Source: Streptomyces cucumeris
Lineage (GTDB): Bacteria > Actinomycetota > Actinomycetes > Streptomycetales > Streptomycetaceae
Direction: 5' to 3'
Length of the DNA stretch: 64,000 nt
Assembly (NCBI RefSeq): GCF_024295805.1
Contig: NZ_JANCLX010000015.1
Coordinates: 1 to 64,000, forward strand
Below the pieces are notes generated by a model. It was not told where the DNA came from. It did no database searches and worked only from the letters and a program-made list of their open reading frames with translations. A program made the translations under genes and the position numbers. This document shows, piece after piece, positions 45,854 through 54,739 of this stretch; the stretch's first letter is position 1; every line of letters begins with the position of its first letter.

Positions 45854-47668
45854 TCACCGGCGCGGCAACCGGACCGTGAAGACGGAGCCGCGGCCCGGCG
45901 TGCTGATCACCGAGACCGTCCCGTCGTGCGCCTCGCACAGTTTGCGGGTGATGGCCAGCCCGAGGCCGCTGCCGCCGGTCTGCCGGTTGCGGGATTTGTC
46001 CGCACGCCAGAACCGGTCGAAGACATACGGCAGATCCTCGGGATCGATACCGCTCCCGGAGTCGGCGACCTCGATGACCAGCTCGTCGCCCTCCACCTGG
46101 GATCGCAGTACGACATGCCCCCCGCTGGGTGTGTGCCGGATCGCGTTGGAGACGAGGTTGCTGATCACCTGGCGCAGTCGCACCGGGTCGGCGTACACCT
46201 CGAGTTCTTCGGCGGCCTCGACGGCCGGCGTGACGACCGCCGGACCGGCGGCCCCCTGGTGCGCCGCCGTCACCTGTTCCAGCACCTGGCGGACAGGCAG
46301 CGTTTCACAGTGCAGTACGAGACTTCCGGACTCCGCCGCGGAGAGGTCGCGCAGGTCGTCGATGATGTGCTGGAGCAGCATCGCCTCGTCCAGGAGAAGG
46401 GCGAGCAACTGCTGGTCGGCCGGTGTCAGACCGTCCTGGGCCGCCTCCACCCAGCTGCGGATGTTGGTCAGTGGGGTACGCAGCTCGTGGGCCACGTCGC
46501 TGACCATGGCCCGGCGCTGTCGCTCCAGGGTCTCCCGGCGCTCGGCGAGGTCGTTGAACGCGGCGGCGACGCGGCCGATCTCGTCCTTGGTGAGCACCGG
46601 GACCCGTGCCGCCTCGTCGACCGGGCGCTGGGCCGCGGCGATCAGGGCACGCAGCGGGCGGACGAGCCGACTGCCCAGCAGCACGGTCACGGCGCACGTC
46701 ACGGTGAGGACGATGCCCGCGGCGCCCGTGATCCGTACGATGTTCGCTTCCGAGAGGTCGATGGCCGTGGTGTCCGGATTCTCGCGATCGGAGACGAACA
46801 ACAGCACGGAGGGCGAGACATAGGGCCGCAGCTGCGTTCGGCGGCCCTCGTTCACGCACTCCTGCGCGGCGCGGTCCGAGTTCTCCGGGGTTCCGTTTCC
46901 ACGGAAGCGCCAGGAGAAGTCGGCGAAGACCTCGACGGGTGGTCTGGCCTGCTGTTTGAGGCATTCCGAAGCGGATTCGGCGACCTGGGAGAGCGGCGAT
47001 CTCTCCGGCGGCAGCGGCTCCTTGAGCAGATCGAGACCGCAAATGCCGATGCCGGTCCGGCCGTTGGTGCCGGGCTCGGGGGTCGGGATCGCTCCGGAGT
47101 CCAGATCGCCGGCCCCGGTGACCTGGACCGTGGAACGCCCGCTGGGCAGGCGGACGATCTTGGCGGCGATCTGTCGCGCGGCAAGGCAGTCCCTGGTCCT
47201 GCGCGCCATCTTCAGTACCACCTCCCGGTCCTCGGCCTTCAGGAGGAACGGGCCCACCGCGCGCGGGTCGATCGGGCCGATGCTCTCGTGGGACAGCACC
47301 GGGTCGAGTCGCAGGGGGTCGACGGAGGCGGACGGCCTGGCAGGGAGCCGAACGGCCGATTCCGAACTCGCGATGCGGGTACGGGCGGAGGTGGTGAGGG
47401 TGATCGCCCTGCCGGTCCGCTCCGCGAGTTCATGCACCAGGTTCTGAACCCCACCCCAGTCGGTGTGTGTCGCCGCGTAGCCGAGCAGAGCGTCGTAGAT
47501 GCGCGCGTCGGCTTTCGACGACCGGCCCTGTTCCGTGTTGATCGCCCGCGTCGTACTGGTGACGGCGAGCCAGGTGGTCGCGGCCACCGCGCAGATCGCG
47601 ACGAGGAGGGACGCGATGAGGAGCCGGGCGAACAGGCTGGTGTGCAGCGGAACTGTGGAGCGGCGCAC
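45854..47668 (-). CDS. Sensor histidine kinase
   Basis: 604-residue membrane kinase. Two transmembrane helices (about residues 11-34 and 320-340) flank a roughly 280-residue external sensing domain. A HAMP linker follows (SRLVRPLRALIAAAQ), then the phospho-acceptor His394 in SDVAHELRTPL and the HATPase boxes NLVSNAIRHT, DSGSGI and GGSGLGLAI. Its GTG start directly abuts the response regulator stop, so the two are cotranscribed and translated together. Divergent from the efflux operon, it probably senses an envelope stress or drug and controls that operon. The external domain shows no recognisable ligand fold. Confidence 0.95.
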   Translation of the reverse strand: MRRSTVPLHTSLFARLLIASLLVAICAVAATTWLAVTSTTRAINTEQGRSSKADARIYDALLGYAATHTDWGGVQNLVHELAERTGRAITLTTSARTRIASSESAVRLPARPSASVDPLRLDPVLSHESIGPIDPRAVGPFLLKAEDREVVLKMARRTRDCLAARQIAAKIVRLPSGRSTVQVTGAGDLDSGAIPTPEPGTNGRTGIGICGLDLLKEPLPPERSPLSQVAESASECLKQQARPPVEVFADFSWRFRGNGTPENSDRAAQECVNEGRRTQLRPYVSPSVLLFVSDRENPDTTAIDLSEANIVRITGAAGIVLTVTCAVTVLLGSRLVRPLRALIAAAQRPVDEAARVPVLTKDEIGRVAAAFNDLAERRETLERQRRAMVSDVAHELRTPLTNIRSWVEAAQDGLTPADQQLLALLLDEAMLLQHIIDDLRDLSAAESGSLVLHCETLPVRQVLEQVTAAHQGAAGPAVVTPAVEAAEELEVYADPVRLRQVISNLVSNAIRHTPSGGHVVLRSQVEGDELVIEVADSGSGIDPEDLPYVFDRFWRADKSRNRQTGGSGLGLAITRKLCEAHDGTVSVISTPGRGSVFTVRLPRR

Positions 47669-48376
47669 TCAGGTGCCCAGGGAATCTGATCCGGGCGTCA
47701 GCTTGTAGCCGACCCCGTGGACGGTGAGGAGATGAGTGGGGCGGCGCGGGTTGAGTTCCAGTTTCTTCCGCAGGTTCATGACGTACATGTCGACGGTGCG
47801 ATCGGTCGAGGAGACGTCCCAGCCCCGGGTGCGATCCAGAAGCTGCTTGCGGGTGAACACCCGGCCGGGCTCCGCCGCCATGGTCGACAGGATCGTGAAC
47901 TCCCCACGGGTGCAGGTGACCAGCTCTCCGGACGCGCCCCGCACCTCGTGCCGGAGCGGGTCCACCGATATCGGGCCCACCCTCAGGACCCCGTCGTCCG
48001 GCGGCGCGGTGCGTTCGATGCGCCGCAGCAGGGTCCGGACCCTGGCCATCAACTCGCGCGGGCTGTAGGGCTTGGTCATGTAGTCGTCGGCACCGAGGTC
48101 GAGGCCGAGCAGCAGGTCGTCCTCGCTGGAGCTGGCGGTGAGCATCAGAACCGGTACGGCCGACTCCTGACGCAGGATCCGGCACACGTCGAGGCCGTCG
48201 ACCTTGGGCATCATCACGTCCAGAACGAGCAGGTCCGGACGGAGTCGGCGGACGGCGTCGATCGCCGAACGCCCGTCGTGCACGACCACCGCGCTGTGAC
48301 CCTCCGACTCCAGGTACATCCGCAGTACCTCTGCCTGTCTGATGTCGTCCTCGGCCACCAGGATCTGTGCGCTCAT
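47669..48376 (-). CDS. OmpR-family response regulator
   Basis: 235 residues. The receiver domain has the acidic pair E9-D10-D11, phospho-acceptor Asp53 (LLVLDVMMPK), the Thr and Lys switch residues (LMLTAS, TKPYSP) and a C-terminal winged helix (CTRGEFTILSTMAAEPGRVFTRKQLL ... RTVDMYVMNLRKKLE). First gene of the two-gene system with the downstream kinase. Likely binds the divergent promoter region, where a 20-bp palindrome lies. Confidence 0.96.
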   Translation of the reverse strand: MSAQILVAEDDIRQAEVLRMYLESEGHSAVVVHDGRSAIDAVRRLRPDLLVLDVMMPKVDGLDVCRILRQESAVPVLMLTASSSEDDLLLGLDLGADDYMTKPYSPRELMARVRTLLRRIERTAPPDDGVLRVGPISVDPLRHEVRGASGELVTCTRGEFTILSTMAAEPGRVFTRKQLLDRTRGWDVSSTDRTVDMYVMNLRKKLELNPRRPTHLLTVHGVGYKLTPGSDSLGT

Positions 48377-48619
48377 GGCGGCGACTATAAGCCGGGTTCC
48401 GCGCGGGCCCGCCGTCCTGACAATCCCGATACATCTCGCTGAAAGCGCTCTGATACCGGTACGGCATCGTCGAGGCCGTACTCGAAGTCGGGCCCCCAGG
48501 CTCGCCTGTGCCCGCCTTTCGACCGTGGGATGCGTCCACGTTCACGGCGGTCTGCCCGCGTCACTCTGGAGTCGTCTGCATGATCCGCGTCATAGTTCGA
48601 GCCTCCGCGCCGGCCGTAT

Positions 48620-48639
48620 GTGGTCCCGTACGGGACCAC
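48620..48639. promoter_or_regulatory. Perfect 20-bp palindrome in divergent promoter region
   Basis: GTGGTCCCGTACGGGACCAC is fully self-complementary. It lies 244 bp from the response regulator start and about 100 bp before the efflux adaptor start. Partial extensions (GTAT before, ATAC after, with a CAC insertion) lengthen the dyad. It is a probable operator for this locus; OmpR-type regulators more often use direct repeats, so a TetR-like repressor is also possible. Confidence 0.6.
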
Positions 48640-48737
48640 CACATACGCGATGGCCGCCGTTCCGGCGGCGCGACAGGAGCGGTCGTTGGCCTGCCCGCCG
48701 CCGGGTTCTCCCGGTGACCCGCGGGGGAGGGGAGCCC

Positions 48738-50144
48738 GTGCTCGGGACGGGCGAGGATCCCGCCCTCACCACCACCGCGGGTGTGCCGAAGCGGCGCCGT
48801 ATCCGGATCGCCGGTGCCGTGCTCGCGATGGCGCTGGCCGGTGCCGGGATCGCTGTGGGGGTGCCGTGGGGGCAGGGCGGCCGCTCGGTGTCCTCCAAGG
48901 CGGAGCAGAAGGCGAGAACGGTCAAGGTCGTACGGACCGATCTGTCCGACAGCCGGACGCTGGACGGCCGGCTCGGCTACAGCAAGCCGCAGACCGTCAA
49001 GGGATCCGGGGACGGCATCGTGACATGGCTGGCCTCCGAAGGGACCACGGTGACCCGGGGCAGGGCGCTCTACCGCGTCGACGACCGCGAGGTGCCGGTC
49101 TTCTACGGCACCGTGCCGCTCTACCGGCGTATCGCGGGCCGGAACACGGTCGGGCGGGATGTGCAGGTGATCGTCGACAACCTGCGGGCCCTGGGGTACG
49201 ACATCGGGGCCCAGCCCCCGCCGGGACAGGTGGTCAGCGTCACCGATCCCAAGGACGCGGCGAAGGACGCGGCGAAGGAGGGCTCGGGACCGGCGGGCGG
49301 CACGAAGGACCAGGACACGACCCCGTCCAAGCCTTCCTCCTCCCCGGGGACTTCACCTGGTACCGACTCGGGAGCGTCCGGCGACGGAAGCCCCGACCCT
49401 CAGTCGTCCGCGAGCGGATCCGACCGTGACCCGGCCGCGGAAGGGACCGGGACGGAAGGGACCGGGACGGAGGCACGGAAAGCCGCTGCGACCGCTGGGA
49501 CCGAGCAGGTGAGGGTCAAGTCCGGTGACGGTGTCCTCACTCCCGCTCTGGAGAGCGCGATCAAACGCTGGCAGACCAGCCGCGGAGTGCGGGCCACCGG
49601 TGTCATCGAACCCGGTGACGTGGCGGTCCTCAGGGGCGCTGTCCGGGTGGACGGCGCCAGTGCCCAAGTGGGCGACCCGGCCTCCGAACCGCTGCTGCGG
49701 GTGACCTCGACCGACAAGGCCGTGACCGTACCGGTGGACGCCTCGGAGCGGGGTTCCGTCACACGCGGCGACCCGGTGACCGTACAACTCCCGGACGGCA
49801 CCTCGGCCGCCGGCAGGGTGGCCGGCGTCGGCACCCATGCCGATGCGGACGAGGAAGACCGCCCCGGAGAGCCGAAGGTGACCGTCACCGTCTCGCTCAC
49901 GGACCCGGACAAGGTCAAGAAGCTCGACTCGGGGCCGGTTCAGGTGGACTTCGTCTCGGAGTCCCGGGACGGGGTGCTCGCGGTTCCGGTCACCGCGCTG
50001 CTGGCGCTCCGCGAGGGCGGCTACGGGGTGCAGATCGCCGGAGGGCGGGTGGTCGCGGTCGAGACCGGGCTGATCGCCAAGGGGATGGCCGAGGTCACCG
50101 GGGATGGGATCGCCGAGGGCACCCGGGTGGTGGCGCCGTCGTGA
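48738..50144 (+). CDS. Efflux periplasmic-adaptor-like protein with peptidoglycan-binding domain
   Basis: 468 residues from GTG 48738, chosen for GGGGGAGGGGAG just upstream; an in-frame GTG at 48714 is possible. A membrane anchor (AGAVLAMALAGAGIAVGVPW) precedes a beta-rich adaptor core (SRTLDGRLGYSKP, GIVTWLASEGTTVTRGRALYRVDD). A peptidoglycan-binding-like helical unit follows, split by a Gly/Ser/Pro/Asp-rich insert of about 100 residues with EGTGTEGTGTE repeats, then an HlyD-like C-terminal barrel (ASERGSVTRGDPVTVQLPDGT). First gene of a four-gene operon with a MacB-type ABC transporter, with which it should form the extracellular conduit. Confidence 0.9.
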   Translation: MLGTGEDPALTTTAGVPKRRRIRIAGAVLAMALAGAGIAVGVPWGQGGRSVSSKAEQKARTVKVVRTDLSDSRTLDGRLGYSKPQTVKGSGDGIVTWLASEGTTVTRGRALYRVDDREVPVFYGTVPLYRRIAGRNTVGRDVQVIVDNLRALGYDIGAQPPPGQVVSVTDPKDAAKDAAKEGSGPAGGTKDQDTTPSKPSSSPGTSPGTDSGASGDGSPDPQSSASGSDRDPAAEGTGTEGTGTEARKAAATAGTEQVRVKSGDGVLTPALESAIKRWQTSRGVRATGVIEPGDVAVLRGAVRVDGASAQVGDPASEPLLRVTSTDKAVTVPVDASERGSVTRGDPVTVQLPDGTSAAGRVAGVGTHADADEEDRPGEPKVTVTVSLTDPDKVKKLDSGPVQVDFVSESRDGVLAVPVTALLALREGGYGVQIAGGRVVAVETGLIAKGMAEVTGDGIAEGTRVVAPS

Positions 50145-50875
50145 AGGCCGTGCACACCCCGGTCCTGTCGGTCCGTGATGCCGTGGTCGAGTATCCCGGC
50201 GGGGTCAAGGCTCTGGCCGGGGTCTCCCTGGAGATACGGGACGGCGAGCTCCTGGCCATCGTCGGGCCGTCCGGCTCGGGCAAGTCCACCCTGCTGAACA
50301 TCATGGGCACCCTGGACCGGCCGACCAGCGGCACCGTCGTGATCGCCGGTCAGGACGTCACCACCCTGCCCGACCGGCAGCTCTCCGCGCTGCGGGGGCG
50401 CTGGCTCGGCTTCGTCTTCCAGCAGTTCCATCTCTCCGAGGGGCTGACCGCCACCGAGAACGTGGCCACCGGCCTGCTCTACGCCGGGGTGCCCAGGAGG
50501 CAGCGGGGGTCGCTCGCGCTCACCGCCCTGGAGCGGGTCGGCCTCACCCACCGGGCCGGTCACCGGCCGCATGAACTCTCCGGTGGTGAACGCCAGCGGG
50601 TGGCCATCGCACGGGCTCTCGTCCACGCACCCACGCTCGTCCTCGCGGACGAGCCGACGGGCGCGCTGGACACCGCCAACGGACGTGCCGTGCTGGAACT
50701 GCTCACGCAGCTCAACGAGGAGGGGACCACGATCGCGATCATCACCCACGACCGGGACATCGCCGCGCGACTGCCACGACGGGTGGAGATCCAGGACGGC
50801 CGCATCGTCACCGACACCACCGCCGACCGGGACCCCACCCGCGACAGGACCGGCGCCGTCGGGGTCGCACCGTGA
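50141..50875 (+). CDS. ABC transporter ATP-binding protein (MacB/LolD type)
   Basis: 244-residue nucleotide-binding subunit. Walker A GPSGSGKST, Q-loop VFQQFHL, signature LSGGERQRVAIARAL, Walker B TLVLADEPTGALD and H-loop ITHDRD are all intact, and TGALD is typical of the MacB/LolD/FtsE branch. GTG start overlaps the adaptor stop (GTGA) and the stop overlaps the permease start (GTGA). Powers export of a peptide, drug or lipoprotein across the membrane. Confidence 0.97.
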   Translation: MKAVHTPVLSVRDAVVEYPGGVKALAGVSLEIRDGELLAIVGPSGSGKSTLLNIMGTLDRPTSGTVVIAGQDVTTLPDRQLSALRGRWLGFVFQQFHLSEGLTATENVATGLLYAGVPRRQRGSLALTALERVGLTHRAGHRPHELSGGERQRVAIARALVHAPTLVLADEPTGALDTANGRAVLELLTQLNEEGTTIAIITHDRDIAARLPRRVEIQDGRIVTDTTADRDPTRDRTGAVGVAP

Positions 50876-52152
50876 CCGGGGCCCCGTGGCGTCGCGGTAT
50901 GCGACGGCGCCGGCCGGCCCGCGGCTGGGGCCGGTCCACAACGGCCCCACTGCACCGGCCCGTTCGTCTCTCGCCCGCCGATCTGCTGCGGCTCGGCCTG
51001 ATCGGCATCCGCACCCGGCGGATGCGGGCGGCGCTGTCGGCACTCGGCATCTCCATCGGCATCGCCACCATGATCGTGGTCACCGGGATCCCGGCCTCCA
51101 GCCAGAAGGCTCTGAACGCGGAGCTGACGGCTCTGGGCACCGACCGGCTCCAGGCGATCGCGGATTCCAGCATCCCGGACGCCGAGCCGGTCTCGTTCCC
51201 GCGCGAGTCGGTCGCGATGGTGAAACGCATCGGACCCGTCCACGCGGTGACCGCGGTGGCCAACACCCACGCGGAAGTGCGGCGTACCGACCGGAACAGC
51301 CGCCTCGACACCGCCGGGCTGACGGTGCTCGCGGCCCAGCGGAACCTGCCGGAGGTGATCAACGCGCAGGTCCGTTCCGGCCGTTACCTCTCCAAGGCCA
51401 CCGGGCGGTTGCCCACCGCCGTCCTCGGCTCGGTCGCCGCGGCCCGTCTGGGCTTCCGCGATCTGCGCCCCGGCGATCCGCCGCCGCTCGTGCTGATCAA
51501 CGACAGGTGGTTCAGCGTCATCGGGATCCTGCGTGCGGTTCCCCTGGCCCCGGACATCGACCGTTCCGTTCTGGTCGGCTGGAAAGCCGCGCAGAGTGAC
51601 CTCGGCTTCGACCGCCGGCCGACGCAGATGTTCCTCCGAGCGGAGGAGTCGGCGATCGAGGATGTGCACGCGGTGCTGCCCGCCACGATCAGCCCGCAGT
51701 CCCCGAGCGAGGTGCGGGTCAGCCGGCCGTCGGACGCCCTGGCCGCGAAACGTTCCACCGAGGCCACGTTCTCGGGGCTGTTCATCGGCCTGGCCGGAGT
51801 CGCGCTGCTCGTCGGCGGCATCGGCGTCGCCAACACCATGGTCATCTCCGTACTGGAACGCCGCCGCGAGATCGGACTGCGCCGCGCGCTGGGTGCCAAC
51901 CGGCGGCAGATCCGAGGACAGTTCCTCACCGAATCGATCGCACTGTCCGGCCTCGGTGGCCTCGCCGGAATCACTCTCGGCGTTCTCGGCACCGTGGGTT
52001 ACGCGGCATACAAGGGCTGGCCACCGGTCATCCCGGTCACCGCGGTGAGCAGTGGGTTCGGTGGCGCGGTGCTCGTCGGCGTCGTCGCCGGCGTGTACCC
52101 GGCGATCCGTGCCTCCCGGCTGTCCCCGACCACTGCGCTGGCCTCGGCCTGA
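50872..52152 (+). CDS. ABC transporter permease (MacB/FtsX type)
   Basis: 426 residues. One membrane helix near the N-terminus (ALSALGISIGIATMIVV), a large external MacB periplasmic core domain, then three C-terminal helices with the FtsX signature region (GLFIGLAGVALLVGGIGVANTM, followed by ERRREIGLRRALGA). The arginine-rich first 40 residues are cytoplasmic. Partner of the ATPase; such mechanotransmitting transporters move substrates outside the membrane rather than through it. Confidence 0.95.
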   Translation: MTGAPWRRGMRRRRPARGWGRSTTAPLHRPVRLSPADLLRLGLIGIRTRRMRAALSALGISIGIATMIVVTGIPASSQKALNAELTALGTDRLQAIADSSIPDAEPVSFPRESVAMVKRIGPVHAVTAVANTHAEVRRTDRNSRLDTAGLTVLAAQRNLPEVINAQVRSGRYLSKATGRLPTAVLGSVAAARLGFRDLRPGDPPPLVLINDRWFSVIGILRAVPLAPDIDRSVLVGWKAAQSDLGFDRRPTQMFLRAEESAIEDVHAVLPATISPQSPSEVRVSRPSDALAAKRSTEATFSGLFIGLAGVALLVGGIGVANTMVISVLERRREIGLRRALGANRRQIRGQFLTESIALSGLGGLAGITLGVLGTVGYAAYKGWPPVIPVTAVSSGFGGAVLVGVVAGVYPAIRASRLSPTTALASA

Positions 52153-52219
52153 CACAGCCTGACGGACGGCCGACTCCGTCAGTCTCACCCGACTCCACAC
52201 CACGAGAGAGGTTCACCCC

Positions 52220-52816
52220 ATGCGCACTGCTGACACATCCCGTTCGCCCCGCGCAAAGCATCTGCTCGCCACGGTCACCGCGCTCACCGCGACGCTCCTT
52301 CTCGGGGCGTGCGGAGGCGGGTCCGACGCGGCCAAGGATGAAGAGAAGACGGGCGTCGCGAGCGTGACGGATCCCAAGAAGGGTGCCGAGGGCAAGAAGA
52401 AGCCGGCATCGGCGGGGAAGGAGGAGCGCCCCCTCCTCAGGCAGGATGCCGGCGATGAGGAGAACGACAGGCTTTGGGACGTGTACTACGACTGCCTGGC
52501 GAAGGAGGGAGTCAAGATGGCCAAGAACAGGACTGGTGGATACAGCGGCATCTACGACGCCGAAAAGGATCCGAAGTTCCCGGCGGGCCAGAAGAAGTGC
52601 GGCCAGAAGGAACCCGAGATGCTGTCGTGGCGGGCCGCCAGGGAAGACCCGGATTACCGGGACAAGGCGGACAAGTGGCTGAAGTGTCTGAGCTCCCACG
52701 GCATCAAGGCGACGGCCGGGGATGACGGCATGCTCGCCCTGGAGGACGGATTGCCGCCCGCGAACAAGAGCAAATGGCTCGAAAAGTGCGAGGCACAGGC
52801 GTTCTTGGAGAAGTAG
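52220..52816 (+). CDS. Secreted lipoprotein, last gene of the efflux operon
   Basis: 198 residues with a lipoprotein signal: basic start, hydrophobic run and lipobox LLGAC with Cys31 as the lipidated residue. The mature part begins with a Gly/Ser/Asp/Lys-rich linker and continues with a Lys-rich helical region and a pair of cysteines (Cys in YYDCL and KKCGQ, later KCL and KCE). No known domain is recognised. Sits 67 bp behind the permease and is likely cotranscribed; it could capture substrate or act as a sensor for the two-component system. Confidence 0.88.
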   Translation: MRTADTSRSPRAKHLLATVTALTATLLLGACGGGSDAAKDEEKTGVASVTDPKKGAEGKKKPASAGKEERPLLRQDAGDEENDRLWDVYYDCLAKEGVKMAKNRTGGYSGIYDAEKDPKFPAGQKKCGQKEPEMLSWRAAREDPDYRDKADKWLKCLSSHGIKATAGDDGMLALEDGLPPANKSKWLEKCEAQAFLEK

Positions 52817-52834
52817 CCGGTGCCCGCCGCGAAG

Positions 52835-52874
52835 GGTCCCCGGCACCACCCCGTTGACGGGGGTGCCGGGGACC
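52835..52874. terminator. Bidirectional stem-loop between convergent genes
   Basis: Perfect 13-bp stem GGTCCCCGGCACC (52835-52847) with GGTGCCGGGGACC (52862-52874), with an additional inner CCCCG/CGGGG pairing. Lies between the lipoprotein gene (plus) and the protease gene (minus). Confidence 0.85.
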
Positions 52875-52902
52875 AGGGTCAGACGGCGATCAGCTCAACG
52901 CG

Positions 52903-54510
52903 TCAGCGGACGTTGACGCCCTTCCACGCGGCCTTGACCGTCTTGTACTCGGTGCTGGTCTTGCCGTACAGGTCGCCCGCGGCCTTCAGGGTGGCCTTGC
53001 GGGCACCCTTGTAGTTGGTCGTCGAGGTCATGTAGACGGTGAGCGCCCGGTACCAGATCTTGGCGACCTTCTTGTTACCGATGCCCTTGACGGTGGAGCC
53101 GTCCTTGGTCGGGCTGTTGTACTTCACGCCCTTGATGGTCTTCCGGCCACTTCCCTCGCTCGCGAGGTAGAAGAAGTGGTTGCCGACTCCGGAGGAGTTG
53201 TGCACGTCCAGGTCGCCGAGACCGGACTTCCAGTAGTCGGCCGACGAGCCGTCCAGGGAGGGCTTGTCCATGCGGCGCAGCCACGGCGGGGTGGACTGGT
53301 CGCTGAAGAGGTAGTCGGGCTTGTCGTAGCGGTTGTTGGCGTACCACTCGACCATGGTGCCGAAGATGTCGCTGGTGGCCTCGTTGAGACCGCCCGACTC
53401 ACCCTCGTAGACCAGACCCGCGGTGGCGCTGGTGACGCCGTGGGTCATCTCGTGGCCCATGGTGTCCAGGTCCACCTGCTCGGCGTCGCGGTTGCCGTCG
53501 CCGTCACCGGTGAACATGCAGAAGCAGTCGTCGGACCACTGGGCGTTGTCCCACTTGTCGCCGACGTGGACGAAGACCGTGGCGCCCTTGCCGTCGTTGC
53601 GGATGCCCTTGCGGCCGAAGTTCTTCTGGAAGTAGTCCCAGGTCCACGCGGTGTTGGCGTGGGCGTCCACACCGGCGGTGGCGCGGTTGGTGGAGAACTT
53701 CTTGCCGTCGCCCCACTCGTTGTCGCGGTCGGTGAGCAGCTTGCCGGAACCCGGCTGCAGCGCATCGGCGTCGACGTTCTTGGCGTCCCTGGTGATGGTG
53801 CCGCGCTTGGGGTCCTTCAGCGCGTACTTGCCATTGGGCTGCTTGGTGGTGTCGATGCTGATGTCACCGGTGTACTCCGAGTGGCCCTTGCCCTTGGCCT
53901 GGTGCTGCGCGTCGTAGGACGCGATGTGCTTGCCGTTGGCGGCGTCGGTGACGACCACCTTGGCGACCGGCTCGCCGTGCGCGCCGGTGCCCTTCACGGT
54001 GGTCTGCCAGGCCAGGCGCGGGGTGCCGTCGACGGCCCAGACGATCAGCTTGGGCCGGGAGGTGGCGTCCTTGACCCCGTCGGTCTTCTTCAGCGCCTGG
54101 TCGGCGGTGTGCCGGGGCGAGACGCCCGGGGTGGTCTTGTCGACGGCCACCGAACGCGCTCTGGCCCGGCTGAGGTCCTCGAAGTCGCCGTCCTTCGACT
54201 GGTGGACGACGAGGTCGCCACCGACGACCGGGAGACCGCGGAAGGTGCGGTCGAAGCGGACGTGCTGGGTGCCGTCGGCGTCGAAGACGACGTCCTTGAC
54301 GTCGAGCTCCTGCCCGGAGCCGTAGCCGAACTCCTCGGCGTGGGCGCGGACGTTGGCCTTCGCGGCGTCGACGGCCTTGTCCCGCGGTGACGCGGCGGCC
54401 TGCGCGGACGCCGGACCGGCTATCTGGAGGCCGGTGGCGACAAGAGCGGATGCTGCGGCTAGCGCCGCCGCCGCGGTGACGCGACGGCGCTGTGGGGAAG
54501 CCGATATCAC
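52903..54510 (-). CDS. Secreted M4-family (thermolysin-like) metalloprotease
   Basis: 535-residue preproprotease. GTG 54510 with GAGGAG upstream; a Tat/Sec-like signal with twin Arg (RRR, then AAALAAASALVATGLQIAGPASAQA) is followed by FTP and PepSY-like propeptide (VVFDADGTQHVRFDRTFRGLPVVGGDLVVH). The zinc site is HEMTH (His353, His357) with Glu377 in GGLNEATSD, and Glu354 is the catalytic base. The C-terminal M4 helical domain carries VGNHFFYLAS, containing the transition-state His. Monocistronic between two terminators. Degrades extracellular protein for nutrition or development. Confidence 0.97.
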   Translation of the reverse strand: MISASPQRRRVTAAAALAAASALVATGLQIAGPASAQAAASPRDKAVDAAKANVRAHAEEFGYGSGQELDVKDVVFDADGTQHVRFDRTFRGLPVVGGDLVVHQSKDGDFEDLSRARARSVAVDKTTPGVSPRHTADQALKKTDGVKDATSRPKLIVWAVDGTPRLAWQTTVKGTGAHGEPVAKVVVTDAANGKHIASYDAQHQAKGKGHSEYTGDISIDTTKQPNGKYALKDPKRGTITRDAKNVDADALQPGSGKLLTDRDNEWGDGKKFSTNRATAGVDAHANTAWTWDYFQKNFGRKGIRNDGKGATVFVHVGDKWDNAQWSDDCFCMFTGDGDGNRDAEQVDLDTMGHEMTHGVTSATAGLVYEGESGGLNEATSDIFGTMVEWYANNRYDKPDYLFSDQSTPPWLRRMDKPSLDGSSADYWKSGLGDLDVHNSSGVGNHFFYLASEGSGRKTIKGVKYNSPTKDGSTVKGIGNKKVAKIWYRALTVYMTSTTNYKGARKATLKAAGDLYGKTSTEYKTVKAAWKGVNVR

Positions 54511-54682
54511 GCTGTATCTCCTCGGGGGAGTTGACGGAAAGATGGTGAGATCTTGTCGTTAACAGCGGGATAAGTGATCAAATCCGAGCGATCTTTACCT
54601 AGATTTAATAACTCCCGGCCGTTTCCGTTCTCCTGAAGACGATCTGAGAGGGATGGAGGTTGAGTGCCCGAGGTCATGACAC

Positions 54683-54718
54683 GGCGCGGCCGCCCGGGAG
54701 ATCCCGGACGGCCGCGCC
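54683..54718 (-). terminator. Stem-loop terminator after the MFS gene
   Basis: GGCGCGGCCG (54683-54692) pairs perfectly with CGGCCGCGCC (54709-54718), with an inner CCGGGA/TCCCGG stem. It is 21 bases past the MFS stop and isolates the ligase/dikinase/MFS operon from the protease gene. The AT-rich stretch 54545-54620 beyond it is probably the protease promoter. Confidence 0.8.
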
Positions 54719-54739
54719 ATGTCGAAGAGTTGGCCTACG

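Noticed and set aside
45407..47689. 760-codon plus-strand frame
   Set aside because: Antisense to the histidine kinase, whose HAMP, HisKA and ATPase motifs are intact on the minus strand.
48342..48737. N-terminal extension of the efflux adaptor
   Set aside because: It would overlap the divergent response regulator and cover the palindrome; a good ribosome site before GTG 48738 supports the shorter form.
53176..54390. 404-codon plus-strand frame
   Set aside because: Mirror of the M4 protease; Val/Gly/Leu-rich with no motif.
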